NCBI GenBank assembly: GCA_023853785.1
Contig: JAJIRX010000325.1
Span: 1 to 64,000, forward strand
Reading direction: 5' to 3'
Origin: Psilocybe azurescens
Taxonomy: Eukaryota; Basidiomycota; Agaricomycetes; Agaricales; Agrocybaceae
Length of the DNA: 64,000 bases
Positions within the stretch are counted from its first letter, which is position 1, and the number at the start of each line of letters is the position of its first letter. Below the pieces are notes generated by a model, which ran no database searches, was not told where the DNA came from, and was given only the letters and a program-made list of their open reading frames with translations. Of the stretch, positions 10,563-22,815 are shown piece after piece. The translations under genes were made by a program, and so were the position numbers.

Positions 10563-12879
10563 TCAGCAAACAAAGTTACATGTTGTATGTCAAAAAAACA
10601 CTATATAGTGACTGACTAAAGTATAACTATAGCTCATGCACACCATGATTCCAATGGAATTCTGGCCAATGATAAATTAATACATCTTGAATGCTCTGTC
10701 AAATTTTGAATGTACAAACCATTGGAAGAATACCAAAAGGACTGTCCTTGGGTGCTTATTGCGTGCCAACTTTTCAGAGAGCCTTTTCATACATGGACCT
10801 TGCATGATCCCATCGAAGTTCAGTTTATAATATATACTAGGTATGACTATTGTCTTTGCTGTGTTACAGCTTACTATGAGCAATGTCATACTTCACCTGA
10901 GTACGGGTGACATTTACAGATTAAAATAAACATATTATAAGAAAGATAGTAATAGAATGAATGTGCTACGTGGTGAACTAAGATGAGCTTTCAGTGAATG
11001 CAAAGTGTATGTAACATATAAAATGAGTGATGGCGAAGAACTATGATTGCGGCATAAAGAGATATGCAAGAAAGATTATATTGCAGAGGCTGTACGTGAG
11101 TTGATGCGTGCTCAAACAGATGCGGGCATTCAGAATGAGTTGTCTATGTCCCAAATTAGTTAGACTCAGGCAGCATAGCGTTACAGTAGATGTTTTTCGG
11201 TTGTAAATGTCTTTATGACCTTATTTGCTTATAATACCATGACATCCATTTTAATTTGCAAACCTGAATTCTCTCCGGGTGAAGCAGAACCTCAATTCTC
11301 ACTGAAAAGGCTCTCTGAAAAGTTGCACTCAATTGAAAAAGCTTGCGACATTAGTAGAAAGAATCTTGCTATTATACAAAGAAGGCTCTTGGTACACAAC
11401 ATGAGGATCGCTCTGAAAGTGGCTCTCAGGTCACACCTTAAAGGAGTAGCTCTTACATAAAGATTGGCTCTCCCAGTAAGATTCCGAGCCATAATTTGAT
11501 TATGTCTTCAGGTATTCAAAATGACTTATAAGTACTTAAAATAGGTCGCTCACGGAACGTATCTAAGCTCGATAATAAATGTGCAGAAATCACGCCATAC
11601 TGAACAACATAACCAGAGCGCCGCAACTTATCCACGACGTACCCGCTGGCCGGTCAAAGTATCTGTCATCCGCTCTCTCCTGTTCATTATTATGGACAAA
11701 TTTGCTATCATTGGACATGTCAATATACTGTAAGTGGAAGGTACTCTTGTTGGTTGATTAAACATCTTATAACGACGATCTAGCTTGAACCTGGCGATAC
11801 CCAGACCAGCAGAAGACCTCCAAGTGCAAGCAGTAACCAATGCCGCTACAGTCTCAACGTCGGAGGCTGTGACCGCCAATGGGTCAGTTAAGAAAGGGGA
11901 TAAACCTATGAAAGCAATGAATTCTGACAATGCACGGTGGTTTTTTCATTCTCTGAGTATTGATATCCACACCAAGTTATATGAAATAATACAGAAACCT
12001 CTTTTGCATGGAGTACCTAAACACATTCCCCAACAGTTAATAAATTTAAATTAGTCTACGACGCCCTTGACAAACCCCTATCAAGGTATGTATCTTGTTC
12101 CCTGTACGCTTTCCAACATTCTCATGTATCTCCCAGAAATTCGAGGGCGCTCTCGCGAACAGAAAGTCAAACGTACCTAGTGGCTACGAAGACTCACGGG
12201 TATGAACTATACCACATCGGAAACCGATGCGGCACTTGTAAGATCAAAATTCCATTTTTCATTTTTGTTCTACCTTCGCTCTCTGGACTACGTGACCGTG
12301 CTATGGACAAAAGTTAGCCTGCAGATTACTAGTAATTACCTCAGATGTACTCGGATACGTGTAGATATGCGCAGATAATTGAATAGTTTGTATCGTGCAG
12401 ATTGTGCAGATAATTACAGATTCGAACAGATCACACCAGACCTGAGAAGAATCATGCAGAAATATCAGTGGTTCTCCAGACATCGAAAATTCACTGTCGC
12501 AGATCTCAAGCAAAAGGGAGGAATCTGGCCGGGCTGGTCTGGGGCGACTCTGCGTTTTCGGACCGGATCAGATGTCGCCAGTTCCACGCAGCGGGGGGAA
12601 GAACCGGTTCTTACTGGGATATATCTGCCATGTGGTTGGATGGCCTTGAGCGGCGAGTGGTGTGAGAGGGAATGTGCACAGGCGTGCATGGGTGGAAGTG
12701 AGTTGATGTTGATTTTTGGCCCCGTGGTGTGCGTTGCGTTATTGTAGTTTAGAACAATTAAATTAAATACATCCATGTATGTGTATAGGCCAAATATAAA
12801 CAAAAGGCACTACAATAGTACTTCTGTGTAGATGGTAGTGGTGAATTGGTCCCTATCACGCTGGTACATGGTCCGTGCA
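10563..12879. other. Intergenic stretch with small unassigned ORFs
   Basis: Short ORFs on the plus strand at 10710-10910, 11215-11460, 11785-12054 and 12379-12747 show no recognised domains. 11215-11460 is Lys/Arg-rich and helical in character. Base composition changes near 11-12 kb from AT-rich, CpG-poor to more balanced, marking the edge of the repeat compartment. Confidence 0.3.
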
Positions 12880-13423
12880 TGGCACGTGACCTGTGTGATA
12901 GATGGTAAAAACACGCAAGAGCATCGTCCCAGACGGTGGGGTATTGTGCACTGTAATTCGCACATAAAGCGAATATTATTTTAGCTAATGGCCAAACTCG
13001 ATTTTCCCTACAGATGCTACCTGGCGAGGGACGGTTGGGTGTCTACACAAGCACATGAGCAATTACCCGAGCTCGTACATGGTTCGTGCACCGTCCAGGA
13101 CGGTGAGGTGACTAGATAACGACACAAATTCGTATATGGCACGTGACCTGCGTGATATGATAACAACACGCAAGAGCGTCGTCCCGGACGGTGGGATATT
13201 GTGCACTGTAATTGAGGTGACTAGATAGCGACACAAATTCGTATATGGCACGTGACCTGTGTGATAGATGATAACAACACGCAAGAGCGTCGTCCCGGAC
13301 GGTGGGATATTGTGCACTGTAATTCGCACATAAAGCGATTATTATTTAGCCAAAGGCCAGACTCAATTTGCTCTACAGATGCTGCCTGGCGGGGACGGTT
13401 GGGTGTCTACACAAGCACATGAG
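12880..13423 (+). repeat. Three related direct repeats (109-209 bp units)
   Basis: Unit 1 (12880-13059), unit 2 (13105-13213) and unit 3 (13214-13423) share GGCACGTGACCTG, ACACGCAAGAGC and CCCGGACGGTGGG. Units 2 and 3 abut with a 109-bp period. Units 1 and 3 also share a longer 3' extension ending GGTTGGGTGTCTACACAAGC, which unit 2 lacks. Unit 2 therefore looks like a truncated tandem insertion. CpG is abundant, unlike the repeats before 10 kb. Confidence 0.65.
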
Positions 13424-13831
13424 CCTTCACAGAGCCGCAGTGCACAGAACTTATTTGGTCAGTGACAAACTCACCGATGTGGTACTATATGTGCCCATCT
13501 TTCTGCAAAGTGGGCCCCAGTGATGTCTACTCTGTCGACACAACGTTTACGGGAGCTTGAAACATCCCATTCATACTGATCAAAGCGTGAATTTTTTTGA
13601 GTTCACCTTCCAGGAAGGTGAGCCGCGTGGCACAGAAGATCACGATTAGTGCTATCTCAATGGGAACATCTAAATGTTTGTTTAAATAGTGAAAATTTAA
13701 ACCACACCCCGATCACTTATTTGTATTTGTTACGTTTGAAATCTAGTCTTGGCCACGCCCGCATGTCAAAAAACATTTAAAGACTGTCATTTTCATTTCA
13801 CCCCCTTCAATCCCCTCCCTTCTCTACTGCC

Positions 13832-16584
13832 ATGGCCCCCTTCGTCACCAACATCATGCAGCCCCCTGTAAAGAAAAGCTTTACTCTTAAAAGTTTTCTG
13901 CAGAAATATCAGCAAATCGGCCAGCAAGAGGATGATGGGGATGAATACAAACCAGATCCAGGGAGATTGGCCGACCGTTTAGCCCCTAACCGGATCTTTT
14001 ACTTCATCCAACGAACACAAGAAAGCCGAAATCAACACCTTTCGTGATCGCCCTACTCAACAATACGGATGGCATTCATATGCGCCGTGACTTTGATTCC
14101 GTTATTGGACTGGCAAATAAAATTCCAATGCGTGCTTCTTGCAATTATTATCCGCTTCCCAACACTGCTCGTCGTCTTATGAAACGTGTACACTTCAAAC
14201 ATCCATTCCGGATCCCTCGTGCCTACCAAATCCCTCGTAACACACCCAGAGATGAATGGCCAGAGGTGCAGAGAGACCCATCTACTGTTCCCAACATGGT
14301 TTTGGTGTCTTTGATATCCGCCACACCGTCAGGCTTTTCTTTCCGGGTCTAATCAACCTGAATAATGATACAGGAGATAGCGGAATGACTCAGGACCAGA
14401 TGGCTGAATTTTACAACAAAATCATCCGGGAAACTGTTTCCGAAGTCATGTGGGATTGCTCTCACGATTGGCCCGCAAGCTATGCTGCCGCACAGGCCAG
14501 GGATCGCAATCATGCGCAAGGATTTGCGCAGAATTCGGTACTGATCCCGGACGACGTCATTGAACACTTTGCAGAGGAGATGCGACGAGTGGTGGATGCG
14601 AGTGACCTAGATTGGGCACAACATTATGTCTGGGGTGTTGAGGTCCGAGGGCGTAAAACACGGCAACAACCACCTTCTTGATTGTACCGACGAAGAAATA
14701 CGGGCTGTGGAGCAGAGAGCTCTCGATTGCTTGGTATATGATTTCTATGATTCAACGCAATCGTGGTGGGTGGACGTTGGTTTGGAAATTTCAAAGGCAG
14801 GGCGAGCGTTACTCTGGTCAACCGATGGCCACTCGGCTCTCATGCAGCACAGCCTTGGTATTGACGAACGCACTGCAAATAGAATCATTTGTAACCAGCG
14901 CAAGTACACAAGGCATCTCTCATCACACCTCACCTGTGTTTCTGGATTCTCAGCAAAACTTGGAAATGAGGGGGTGGGACATCACGGTGCAATCTACATG
15001 CAGGCCTATACAACTGACAAAAGTCAAACATACAATCCGCAGAATGGACACTACGGAAAAACCCTCACGACCAAGCTGGCCGTTAAAGGGAATCCTCCCA
15101 GCTGGTGCACTGCCATGGAGAAGATCTACAAAGATGCCGGCTCAGTCATTGACGTGGTGGCGAGGGTCGAGATCCGTGTCCCATTTAGCAATGTGCGACA
15201 TGCCTTATTGGGCTACCGGACCGACCTCTTTGAGCGCACATTGATATGCTATCCTAGATCAATTTGGTGGTGAGTGATTGCTCGCGCACAGTGTCCAGGA
15301 TGGCCCACTGATGACATATATAGGGACTTTCGGCGTCATGCGGCTTAATGCTGCGACCCAAATATTGAGCGCTATTTCCGTGGAGTCGGCTCAATATCGG
15401 AACAGACAGAATACTCTGGCCTTGATTGCGGGCCTAGTGTGGCTTATAAACGGCCTTCATTCAGCTCCCGACAACAGTCAGCATTGGAGGGCTGTTCAGA
15501 AAGCCGTCCTTCCGCTGACGCTTGATAACAACACTGTCCCCAATGCCATTTTGCCTCAGGGGACACCGTGGATACGAATAACGAAGATAATGTTCCGTTC
15601 GCCGAATACAACGTTGTCTACTTGCGGGATTTTTTCTACAAAGAGGAGGCAGATTCATTCACGATTCAGAGGCACAAGCGAGCTTCCTGAAGCAGCTTTT
15701 CGGTACATTTTCGGATGCCCTCCCTGGGAATATGTCGATCAGTGTTCTAGGTGTGTCTCTACCCCATCAGCCAGCGCCCCGCGTGGATATATCGCAGCAC
15801 GTAAGGGCAATACCGACATCGGCCTTCTGCTACTGTATTACATGCCCAGCCAGATCCGGACTTCGAACAGTTTGAAGATGTTGTTGTGGTACACGAAGAA
15901 CCTGAATGGGGGCCAGACGTCGAGCAACAAGAGCCTCCACTATTACCGATGGGCAACAACACAGCCAGTGAGGTACTTCAACATGATATATGGGGATTAT
16001 TCGCCTCGTCGATTATGCAAAAGGTTGGACACCCACGTAGGGCATCGGCATCCTCTGTGCTGTCGTATTGTCCCATGCCGATGATGGAGCGTGAGACATT
16101 GACAGATGTTGACATCAACACACTCAACATGTCGCCGCTGTTTACTCAAGTGCTCTATCGACGACCATCTCGACAGGACTGGAACAAGGCATTTTCCATG
16201 TTATTTCCTCAGCGCGGATCCCCTCGTGTGCATGGCCTGGTTCACTTTGGCACAATGGCATACTATGTCAAGTACCTCCACTTAATTAACAACGTGGATC
16301 CGATAACATCTTCAAGGATTAGACAATCTTTATATAACAAGGTCTGCCAGTTGCAATGGATTCCGGCCGCCCTTTGCGACCGTTGCTGGCAGATTGGAAA
16401 AGGAGATGGGCTCCAGTGGAAGAAAGGAGATGGATTCACGGCAATCCCATATGCGACAGAAAGTGGCCCGAAGATATTTCTGAATCCTTGGTATGCTGGA
16501 ATACCAACTATGCGTCGCTTGCTGGATAACGATGATTTAATTGACATGAGGGAGGAGGAGGAGGAACGTACATCCGAAATGTAG
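13832..16584 (+). pseudogene. Large gene of unknown family, split by frame switches
   Basis: Protein-like sequence runs almost continuously for 2.75 kb but moves through all three frames: 13832-14047, 14044-14352, 14256-14681, 14626-15273, about 15278-15560, 15562-15690, about 15684-15880 and 15886-16584. The start MAPFVTNIMQPPVKK follows a CT-rich leader ending in GCCATGG. The last segment ends in an acidic tail with a stop at 16582-16584. Adjacent segments overlap or abut, so small indels fit better than introns. Intact, the product would be about 900 residues. Local sequences include DWAQHYVWGVEVRG, HGAIYMQAYTTDK and CDRCWQIGKGDGLQW. No known domain is recognised and no function is assigned. 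It is either a pseudogene or one real gene damaged by sequencing indels. Confidence 0.5.
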
Positions 16585-16599
16585 TAATTCTCAGACTTA

Positions 16600-17481
16600 C
16601 AACAACTAAAATATATGTTCTTTGAAGGCGTAATCCATTGAGTACTTGGACAATAAATAATTATTGTAGCCGTCTGAAGCTCTCTGTGGCACCTAGGAGT
16701 GTATCTCAGATTTAAAATGTAGTGATGCAACTCCTGTGTTACAGTCATCCTTCGGAAACTGTCCAAGACATTTATAATGCTATATCCATAAGCATATGAG
16801 CGTGCACTATCGTTGCCTTTTGGGAAGTAACACGTGAAGTGTACATTAACCTTACCTGCTCTTACTGGTTGGGTATCGGTTGTGAGAGGCAAGACAGCAA
16901 TCCCCGACCTCCTGCAGCTGTTCATTCTGCAACTATCGCTCCTTGTTCAACAGGAAAGGGAATATTGACAATTGTTCCAACTGGAAACTCTTGATTTCTT
17001 CTAGGTTCCAAACAAAAACAGTGCCCTTCACCACCTCCTCACAGACACATCTTAGCCATAAAATGTCTCTAAACATGATCCTGTCAACAGAATTTTTGTG
17101 TACAACATCGGTAGGTCTTGCGTGCTCATTCAGGCTTCCATTATCTCATAGTATGAATAAGACAATGGCTGACTTGGTGGCCAAATTATTAGCTCAAAAA
17201 CTTTGAAACATTATCCTGACCAGTTATCAGCAGTCTCCACCAGTGCAGTCAGTCCAGCGGGCACGACAGAGGCTTGAAATAGCTTCTTCACGACACATGA
17301 TGCATGACATGCAAGTGTGAGTCACTTAAATTATTGACTGCGATTGTTGCCTTTTCATCGCTGTGTCTTGTCCAGCTATACTGATACTCAACATCAAATT
17401 TTCTCTCTTGTTTGTTGTGAACTAGTGTCTGTCCCAACGCTATCTCACCACGAACCACTCCGCTCCCAACTCGCCCTCACC
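16600..17481. other. Spacer with weak ORFs
   Basis: A minus-strand ORF entering from 16925 and a plus-strand ORF at 16943-17206 have no recognised domain. A CT-rich leader lies directly before the next F-box-like start at 17482. Confidence 0.25.
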
Positions 17482-18170
17482 ATGAAGACCTCAAACATTG
17501 CCTTCCCACTCGAGCTCGTGGAGGTATTCGTGGAGCAATTAGCACCAGGCAGTGGCATCGTTCTCGAGAGAGATATTCCGGACCCTCATTGCCTGCACCT
17601 TGGCCTCAAAACATTTCACATTGCCCGCTCATAGCGCCCTGTTCTCAACTCTTGTGGTCGATCGGGAGCCAAAACATCTGTTACAAAAGAGTACTTCGAG
17701 GAATAAAACACGCACAGAAGAAGAAATATCAAGACGAATCAATAGTTTAATCGATCTCTTGGCTGACGAACGAAGTTCCGATCCAGCGCTCATGGTCCGC
17801 AGGCTGCATATTATCGTGGATAGCGAACGCGTTATTCTTCAAGAAGCAACGAATCTTCACGAACTCCTCAGAGCTTTGAGTCATCGAGCACACAATATCA
17901 GCTCTCTGCGGCTGCACGTTATATGGCATTCGTTCTCTCTCGTGGACCAGAATTCCTCAGAAAATGGCCGATGGCCTACAAGCACTCTGCCGCTCTCTTC
18001 CCATGCACCGTCTCAACTTCACTTGTGTACATAATATACCACCCACTATTGCCTCGGCTCAGCACAGTCCTCACCTTCGATACATTGTGAGGCGCCCACG
18101 CGGTACCGCCCGATTCCCGAAGGCGATGGCGAGAGCGAGGCAGAGCAGCACGATCAGCCCCGTGGTCGTC
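17482..18170 (+). pseudogene. F-box-like protein, broken copy 1
   Basis: The start MKTSNIAFPLELVEVFVEQL has the FP-x-EL...V...L pattern of basidiomycete F-box-like proteins, adaptors of SCF ubiquitin ligases. The next segment, in a shifted frame (17552-18034), has TLIACTLASKHFTLPAHSALFSTLVV, the usual continuation of such domains, then a Leu-rich C-terminal part (LHELLRALSHRAHNISSLRL). A further shift leads to MADGLQALCRSLPMHRLNF, after which similarity is lost near 18090-18170. Relative to the copies at 20.2 kb and 61.6-63.5 kb the 3' half is missing. The F-box call rests on the short N-terminal pattern and is tentative. Confidence 0.45.
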
Positions 18171-18199
18171 CCTCGCGATCACGGGCGGTCCGTGAGAAG

Positions 18200-20089
18200 C
18201 TGCCCGAGTTGTTTGGTGTAGCATCGACAAGAGAGGTGGGTAGTTGTGATGTGAACTATGATATAAATAAGAAAAGGAAGAAGGGTGTTAATGGTATTCA
18301 ATCGATGCATGGTTTGTGGCTAGAAGCAGAAGAAAAGAGTACGTACAGTGGTAACATGACCGTTGATCGATGTAATGATGGTCGGGATGTTTTCTAGAGG
18401 CATTGCACCAGGGAAGGACAGTGAGAGGGTAGTGCTTTTAGAGAACGAGGGTGTGCTTGATGGAGATGTATATGATGATGTAGAGTCAAAGTGTGGGAGA
18501 TAGGTAGGCGGTTCTGAGATGCTCGTAGACGGTGGCAGGGGTGTAAGGCCTGGAATCTGTCGGCGATGGTGGTAGACTGGTTCTGTTTACCGGTTTTTCA
18601 AGAGCAGATTCAAGGAGACATAGTGTGGAGTGAGGTACTCGATGGTGTGCTCGTGCTGGTAACAGTACCGGAAGACTGAGCCACGACAGTGTCAGACAAT
18701 ACAACAAGAAAAGAATAGCCCTTTGCTCACAGAACTCAACGAAGGTCACGGAGGAAGATTAGGGAGATTCACAGAGGATGGAGGCACAGATGAAGTGGTC
18801 TGGCGCGAATGAGTTACATCGTGAAAGATCTTGCAATGATATCGATGAGGAGTAAAGGCAAGATTGTTCGATGTTGAAGCTCAAGGGACCAGGAACACGG
18901 TGTCGCCTGCCACAATACCCATTGGTGTCGAACCAAACTCAATGCTTTGGTTCGGGAGAAAGCTATTTGGCCGCTGGCGGCGACATTCCGACGAAACCAC
19001 TGTCTCTTCTGTTTAACTTCCATCCGAGTTATGGAAAGAGCAGGATAGAGCTTCGTGCTTGCTGCCCACACTGTTTGTCACCAAAAGCGAGGACAGCGAA
19101 TATTCAATGGGAATATGGACGCCGAAGACGACATCCCTCTCACCGATCACCAGTTATTGGACATAAGTGGTGTGGAAGGCCAGGATGCACAACGGGCAGC
19201 CATAGGCTCTGGGTGCTACCTGATATAGTTGATGTGAATCTAAAGTACCTTCAGACTCTGGAGGAAAGATATGCTCGAGATATTGCAGGGCTAGCTCGTC
19301 ATTGCCAATGAGGATTGGGTGACAGAAAGAAAAGTGAATGCCATTGCGGACCCCGGACATAACAGTTGAACGTTTGAACGCTGACGTTGATTGTTGTCGA
19401 CATTGAACTTGATAAGATATCAAGGTAAGACTTCCCTTCAATGTCATTAGGCAGCAACATGACACCCACCAGAACCTAATTTTAGAAAATCACTACATAA
19501 ACCTCCTGTCGTCGTTCAACCACTGCATACTTAAACATTATTTCAAATTCTCGTCAGTCGCATCTAGTGTTCAAAATAGTCCCCATCCGCTCCACGCCCT
19601 TGGCTTCTGTTCTCAATGCTTGCAGTTGCTCGAGATGCATCTTGGCAACTGCTTTTGCAGAAGTGCTTACACACTGAAAATTTATCGGACGCAGAAACGT
19701 GTGCGTGAATCACTACTTTAATCGATCCCTTGACTGACCGCACGTCTAACAACCCAAATCCAGTGTAGCGCCTATTCATATCCACTGGGCCTACCGTTAT
19801 CGATATCGCGGGCACTTGACGCGCTTGCATTCAATTGAGAGGCACTACAACCATATGCAGCTTGGCCCGTAGCTAGCCCATTCTTGGATACTTTGCACGA
19901 TGTTCCAAGGACTGCAGGTACCAGATGTACTTCACGCCCAGGTTCGTCTATATCGACATCTACATTCGCTCCCAATGCAAACACGTATTCACATTCGGGA
20001 TCCATGTCAAATCAATGTTTCTCAGCGATATGGTGATCTGATTGTGGGTGAGCTCATTCATAGTAAGATTTGTTTCTTCGAAGCAAGTC
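18200..20089. other. Intergenic, no confident gene
   Basis: ORFs on both strands (plus 18871-19311, minus 18486-18749, minus 18814-19071) show no recognised domain. A stretch near 19690-19730 (TTTAATCGATCCCTTGACTG) resembles 17745-17765 of the F-box copy, suggesting a badly decayed further copy. Confidence 0.25.
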
Positions 20090-22052
20090 ACAGGCCTGAC
20101 AGATATATATCATGCAGATTTACATTCAGAATGATCGACTGTATTGGGATATTTCTCGTACTGTCGTTGTTCCCTCCCGATGTCTATCCCACCACCATTC
20201 CAGCCGACTTCTGACTCTCCCTGATCATGACGACCTCAAATATTACCTTCCCACTCGAGCTCGTGAGAGGCATTTGTGGAGCAATTAGCACCTGGCAGTG
20301 GTACCATTTTCGAGGACGAGATATTCCAGACTGTCGTTACCTACACCTTGACCTTAAAGTATTTCTCATTCGCCACTGCATAGCGCCCTGTTTATAACCC
20401 TTCTGGTCGCTTGCGAGCCAAAACATGAGTTACAAAGATGACTGTGCGGAGTAAAACACGCACAGAAGCAGAAAACATCAAGACGAATCAATAGTTTTAT
20501 CAACCTCCTAGCCAATGAACGGAGTTCCGATCTAGGGCTCATGGTCCGCAGCCTCCATATTTTCGTGGACGTACACCACGTTATTCTTCTACGAACGAAT
20601 CTAGATGGTCTTCTCAGAACGTTGAGTCAACGAGCCCGCAACCTCAGTATTCTGCGGGTACACGGCTATATGTTCTCCAAGAGAATTCCCCAGAGAACGG
20701 CCAATGGCCTACAAGCGCTCTGCCGCTCTCTTGCTGTAAACCGTCTCGGTTTTAGTTTTCTTCATGATATCCCACCCATCATCGCCTGGGCTCGATATAG
20801 TCCTCACCTTCGATACATCGACCTCAAGAATGCAAAATTTGGGAAATTAAACTAGACATGGAAGCACTACTGACAAGATCGCGTGCTAGGAATGCAACGT
20901 CGGGAACTTGGAACTTCTGGGTATTCTTCCTACACTCGGCAGTCACGAGGTACGCTACACTTCTGATGGACGAATACATATCGTTGGTATCAATATCACT
21001 ATTCAGTACCGTGATGATCCACAGCGACTTAACCAACTGCTGTCTGATGCAAGTGTCCGCTCTTCTTTGAGATACTGTTGCTGGTAAGTCCATAATTGGA
21101 CGTTGCTGTCTCTTATTGATTCTTGTGTCATGTTTGAATAGCACCTTTAGTGACATCCACCAACCTTTTTTGAACTATAGTTTTGCTTCGCCAGCTTGCC
21201 ATCGAATTGCGCATCGGCCTGTATCAAAGAAATGAAACCACCAGTGACGCTATGACGTCTGCGACGAGTGTGGAGCTCTATAAGAGATATGAAGACATCG
21301 CGAATGCTATGAACTCCTTGATTGACTGTTTATACTATGGAAACGCCAAATCTGAACTGCAGGAAATCAAGGTCACACTCAACGTAAATTGTCTTTTGTA
21401 CAAGGGGACAAGCACGTTTGATTGTGTTGATTTCGGTTCCCTGCAAAGACTGAGAATCGATTCGCTACGGAAGAAGCATCCGCTGATCCAATCTACCCAG
21501 TTTTGTATGAATATCTGGCTTATGCGGCGTCATTCTGGTCCCAAAGTCCAATCGTCGGTCGAGGAGATCGTTTGCAAACTGATCGCCAACGCCATCACCC
21601 CCACTCTGATTGACGAATCCTTGCTTCCCAAAATCCACATTTGCGTGCAGCCACAGCAGGATGCACAATTGCCGCGTCCGCCGTTATATTTTTTCCCCTG
21701 AAGACACCTCATCTCCTGTGGAACACATACCTGATGCGGACAGTAACCCCCAGTGCCCTTATCCCACTGGGCGCCCTCCACACTCGTTGATTTTGTGCTG
21801 CGTAAAGATCGATGGCAGCTAAAGCATCGCAGGTCAGCATTCATGGACAATCTGTAGAGGGAATACATCACTTACTATCGTATTCTCCGCAGGTTTTTCT
21901 ACCACGTTGGTCAGATGCGAAAAGCTGGCTTTCGGTGGTAACACGTAAATTGGAGTTGTTAGATTCACAGAAGTCTGAAGTTTCTTTTAACATATTGCTG
22001 ATTTGAATGTGAACATTTGAGGTCAGATAGGAGTACTTTTCTCAGCGTACAG
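20090..22052 (+). repeat. Left arm of a ~2 kb inverted duplication
   Basis: This segment matches the reverse complement of 61627-63638 over its whole length, with few substitutions and scattered indels. The match starts at AGGCCTGACAGATATATATC and ends at CTCAGCGTACAGAA. The right arm carries about 30 bp missing here near 20132. The arms are 39.6 kb apart. No target-site duplication or terminal motif marks a transposon, so a segmental duplication is the simplest reading. Confidence 0.85.
20227..21701 (+). pseudogene. F-box-like protein, broken copy 2
   Basis: It starts MTTSNITFPLELV as in copy 1. Frame is lost just after because GTGAGAGGC replaces GTAGAGGC of the 63-kb copy. Later segments: 20541-20855 (LRTLSQRARNLSILRVHG, MAYKRSAALLL equivalent), 20858-21070 (shifted by loss of two G in CGTCGGG) and 21183-21701 (YKRYEDIANAMNSLIDCLYYG to LPRPPLYFFP, stop 21699-21701). 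An intron-like gap lies at 21083-21180. The sister copy is intact at some of these breaks and broken at others, so the ancestral gene was probably functional and the copies decayed separately, or the breaks are homopolymer errors. Confidence 0.5.
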
Positions 22053-22815
22053 AAGATATTGCAGTGTAGTTCAATGGAACATGGGTGGCAATGTGCGACT
22101 GAATTCACTGTTAATTCAGAAGATTGATTGATAATGATTTACTGCAGTTTGGTCTGGAATTGAGGCGCGTCTACAGGACGGTCCTGGAGTAGGATTGGGG
22201 AGTGTCGTAGACGATAACGATGGATATGAAGTTGTCTGCCAGTGAACGTGCTGCATACTTACACTTGCTGAATGAAAAAAAAATATATAATCCTCGCATC
22301 GCACCTAAAACTATCCATTTCGGACCCAGCCGGCTCTTCGCTAACTTGCCATTAAACGTGGCCAGAGTTTTATGTCACCCACAATGAGACCATCGCCGAC
22401 ACAATTCCGCCATTATTGATTACATCATTATACTTCAATGAACCCGATGGTTTTTATCAACGTGTCGGAGGAGCCTAGTGCTTTTAACATTGTGGTGGTA
22501 GATGCTGTGAGTCATGCGTGACCCACCGAAGCGTTGACAGGACCCGACGCCGGTGCTGACAATAGGGGATAAAGCCCTCCGCCTCAGACCCAGTCCTACT
22601 CCCTCGTATTTCCATCTTATTCCCGTCCTATTCCCACTCCCACTCCCATTCCCGTGCCCCTGGGCCACCCACACACCCACAACCACCGACACACCGACAC
22701 ACCGACGCCGACCCATACTCTGTGTGTGCGTGCCGCCTGTTCAACCTGTACCTCCACCTCCCCCTCCAACTTCGCTTCACACCTGCATCATCCTCGCCGT
22801 CAGCGCTATCGTTCC
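22053..22815. other. Spacer with C-rich simple sequence
   Basis: 22600-22760 is C/A-rich simple sequence (CCCACTCCCATTCCC, CACACCGACACACCGAC). ORFs through it are not credible. Nothing else is recognised. Confidence 0.4.
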
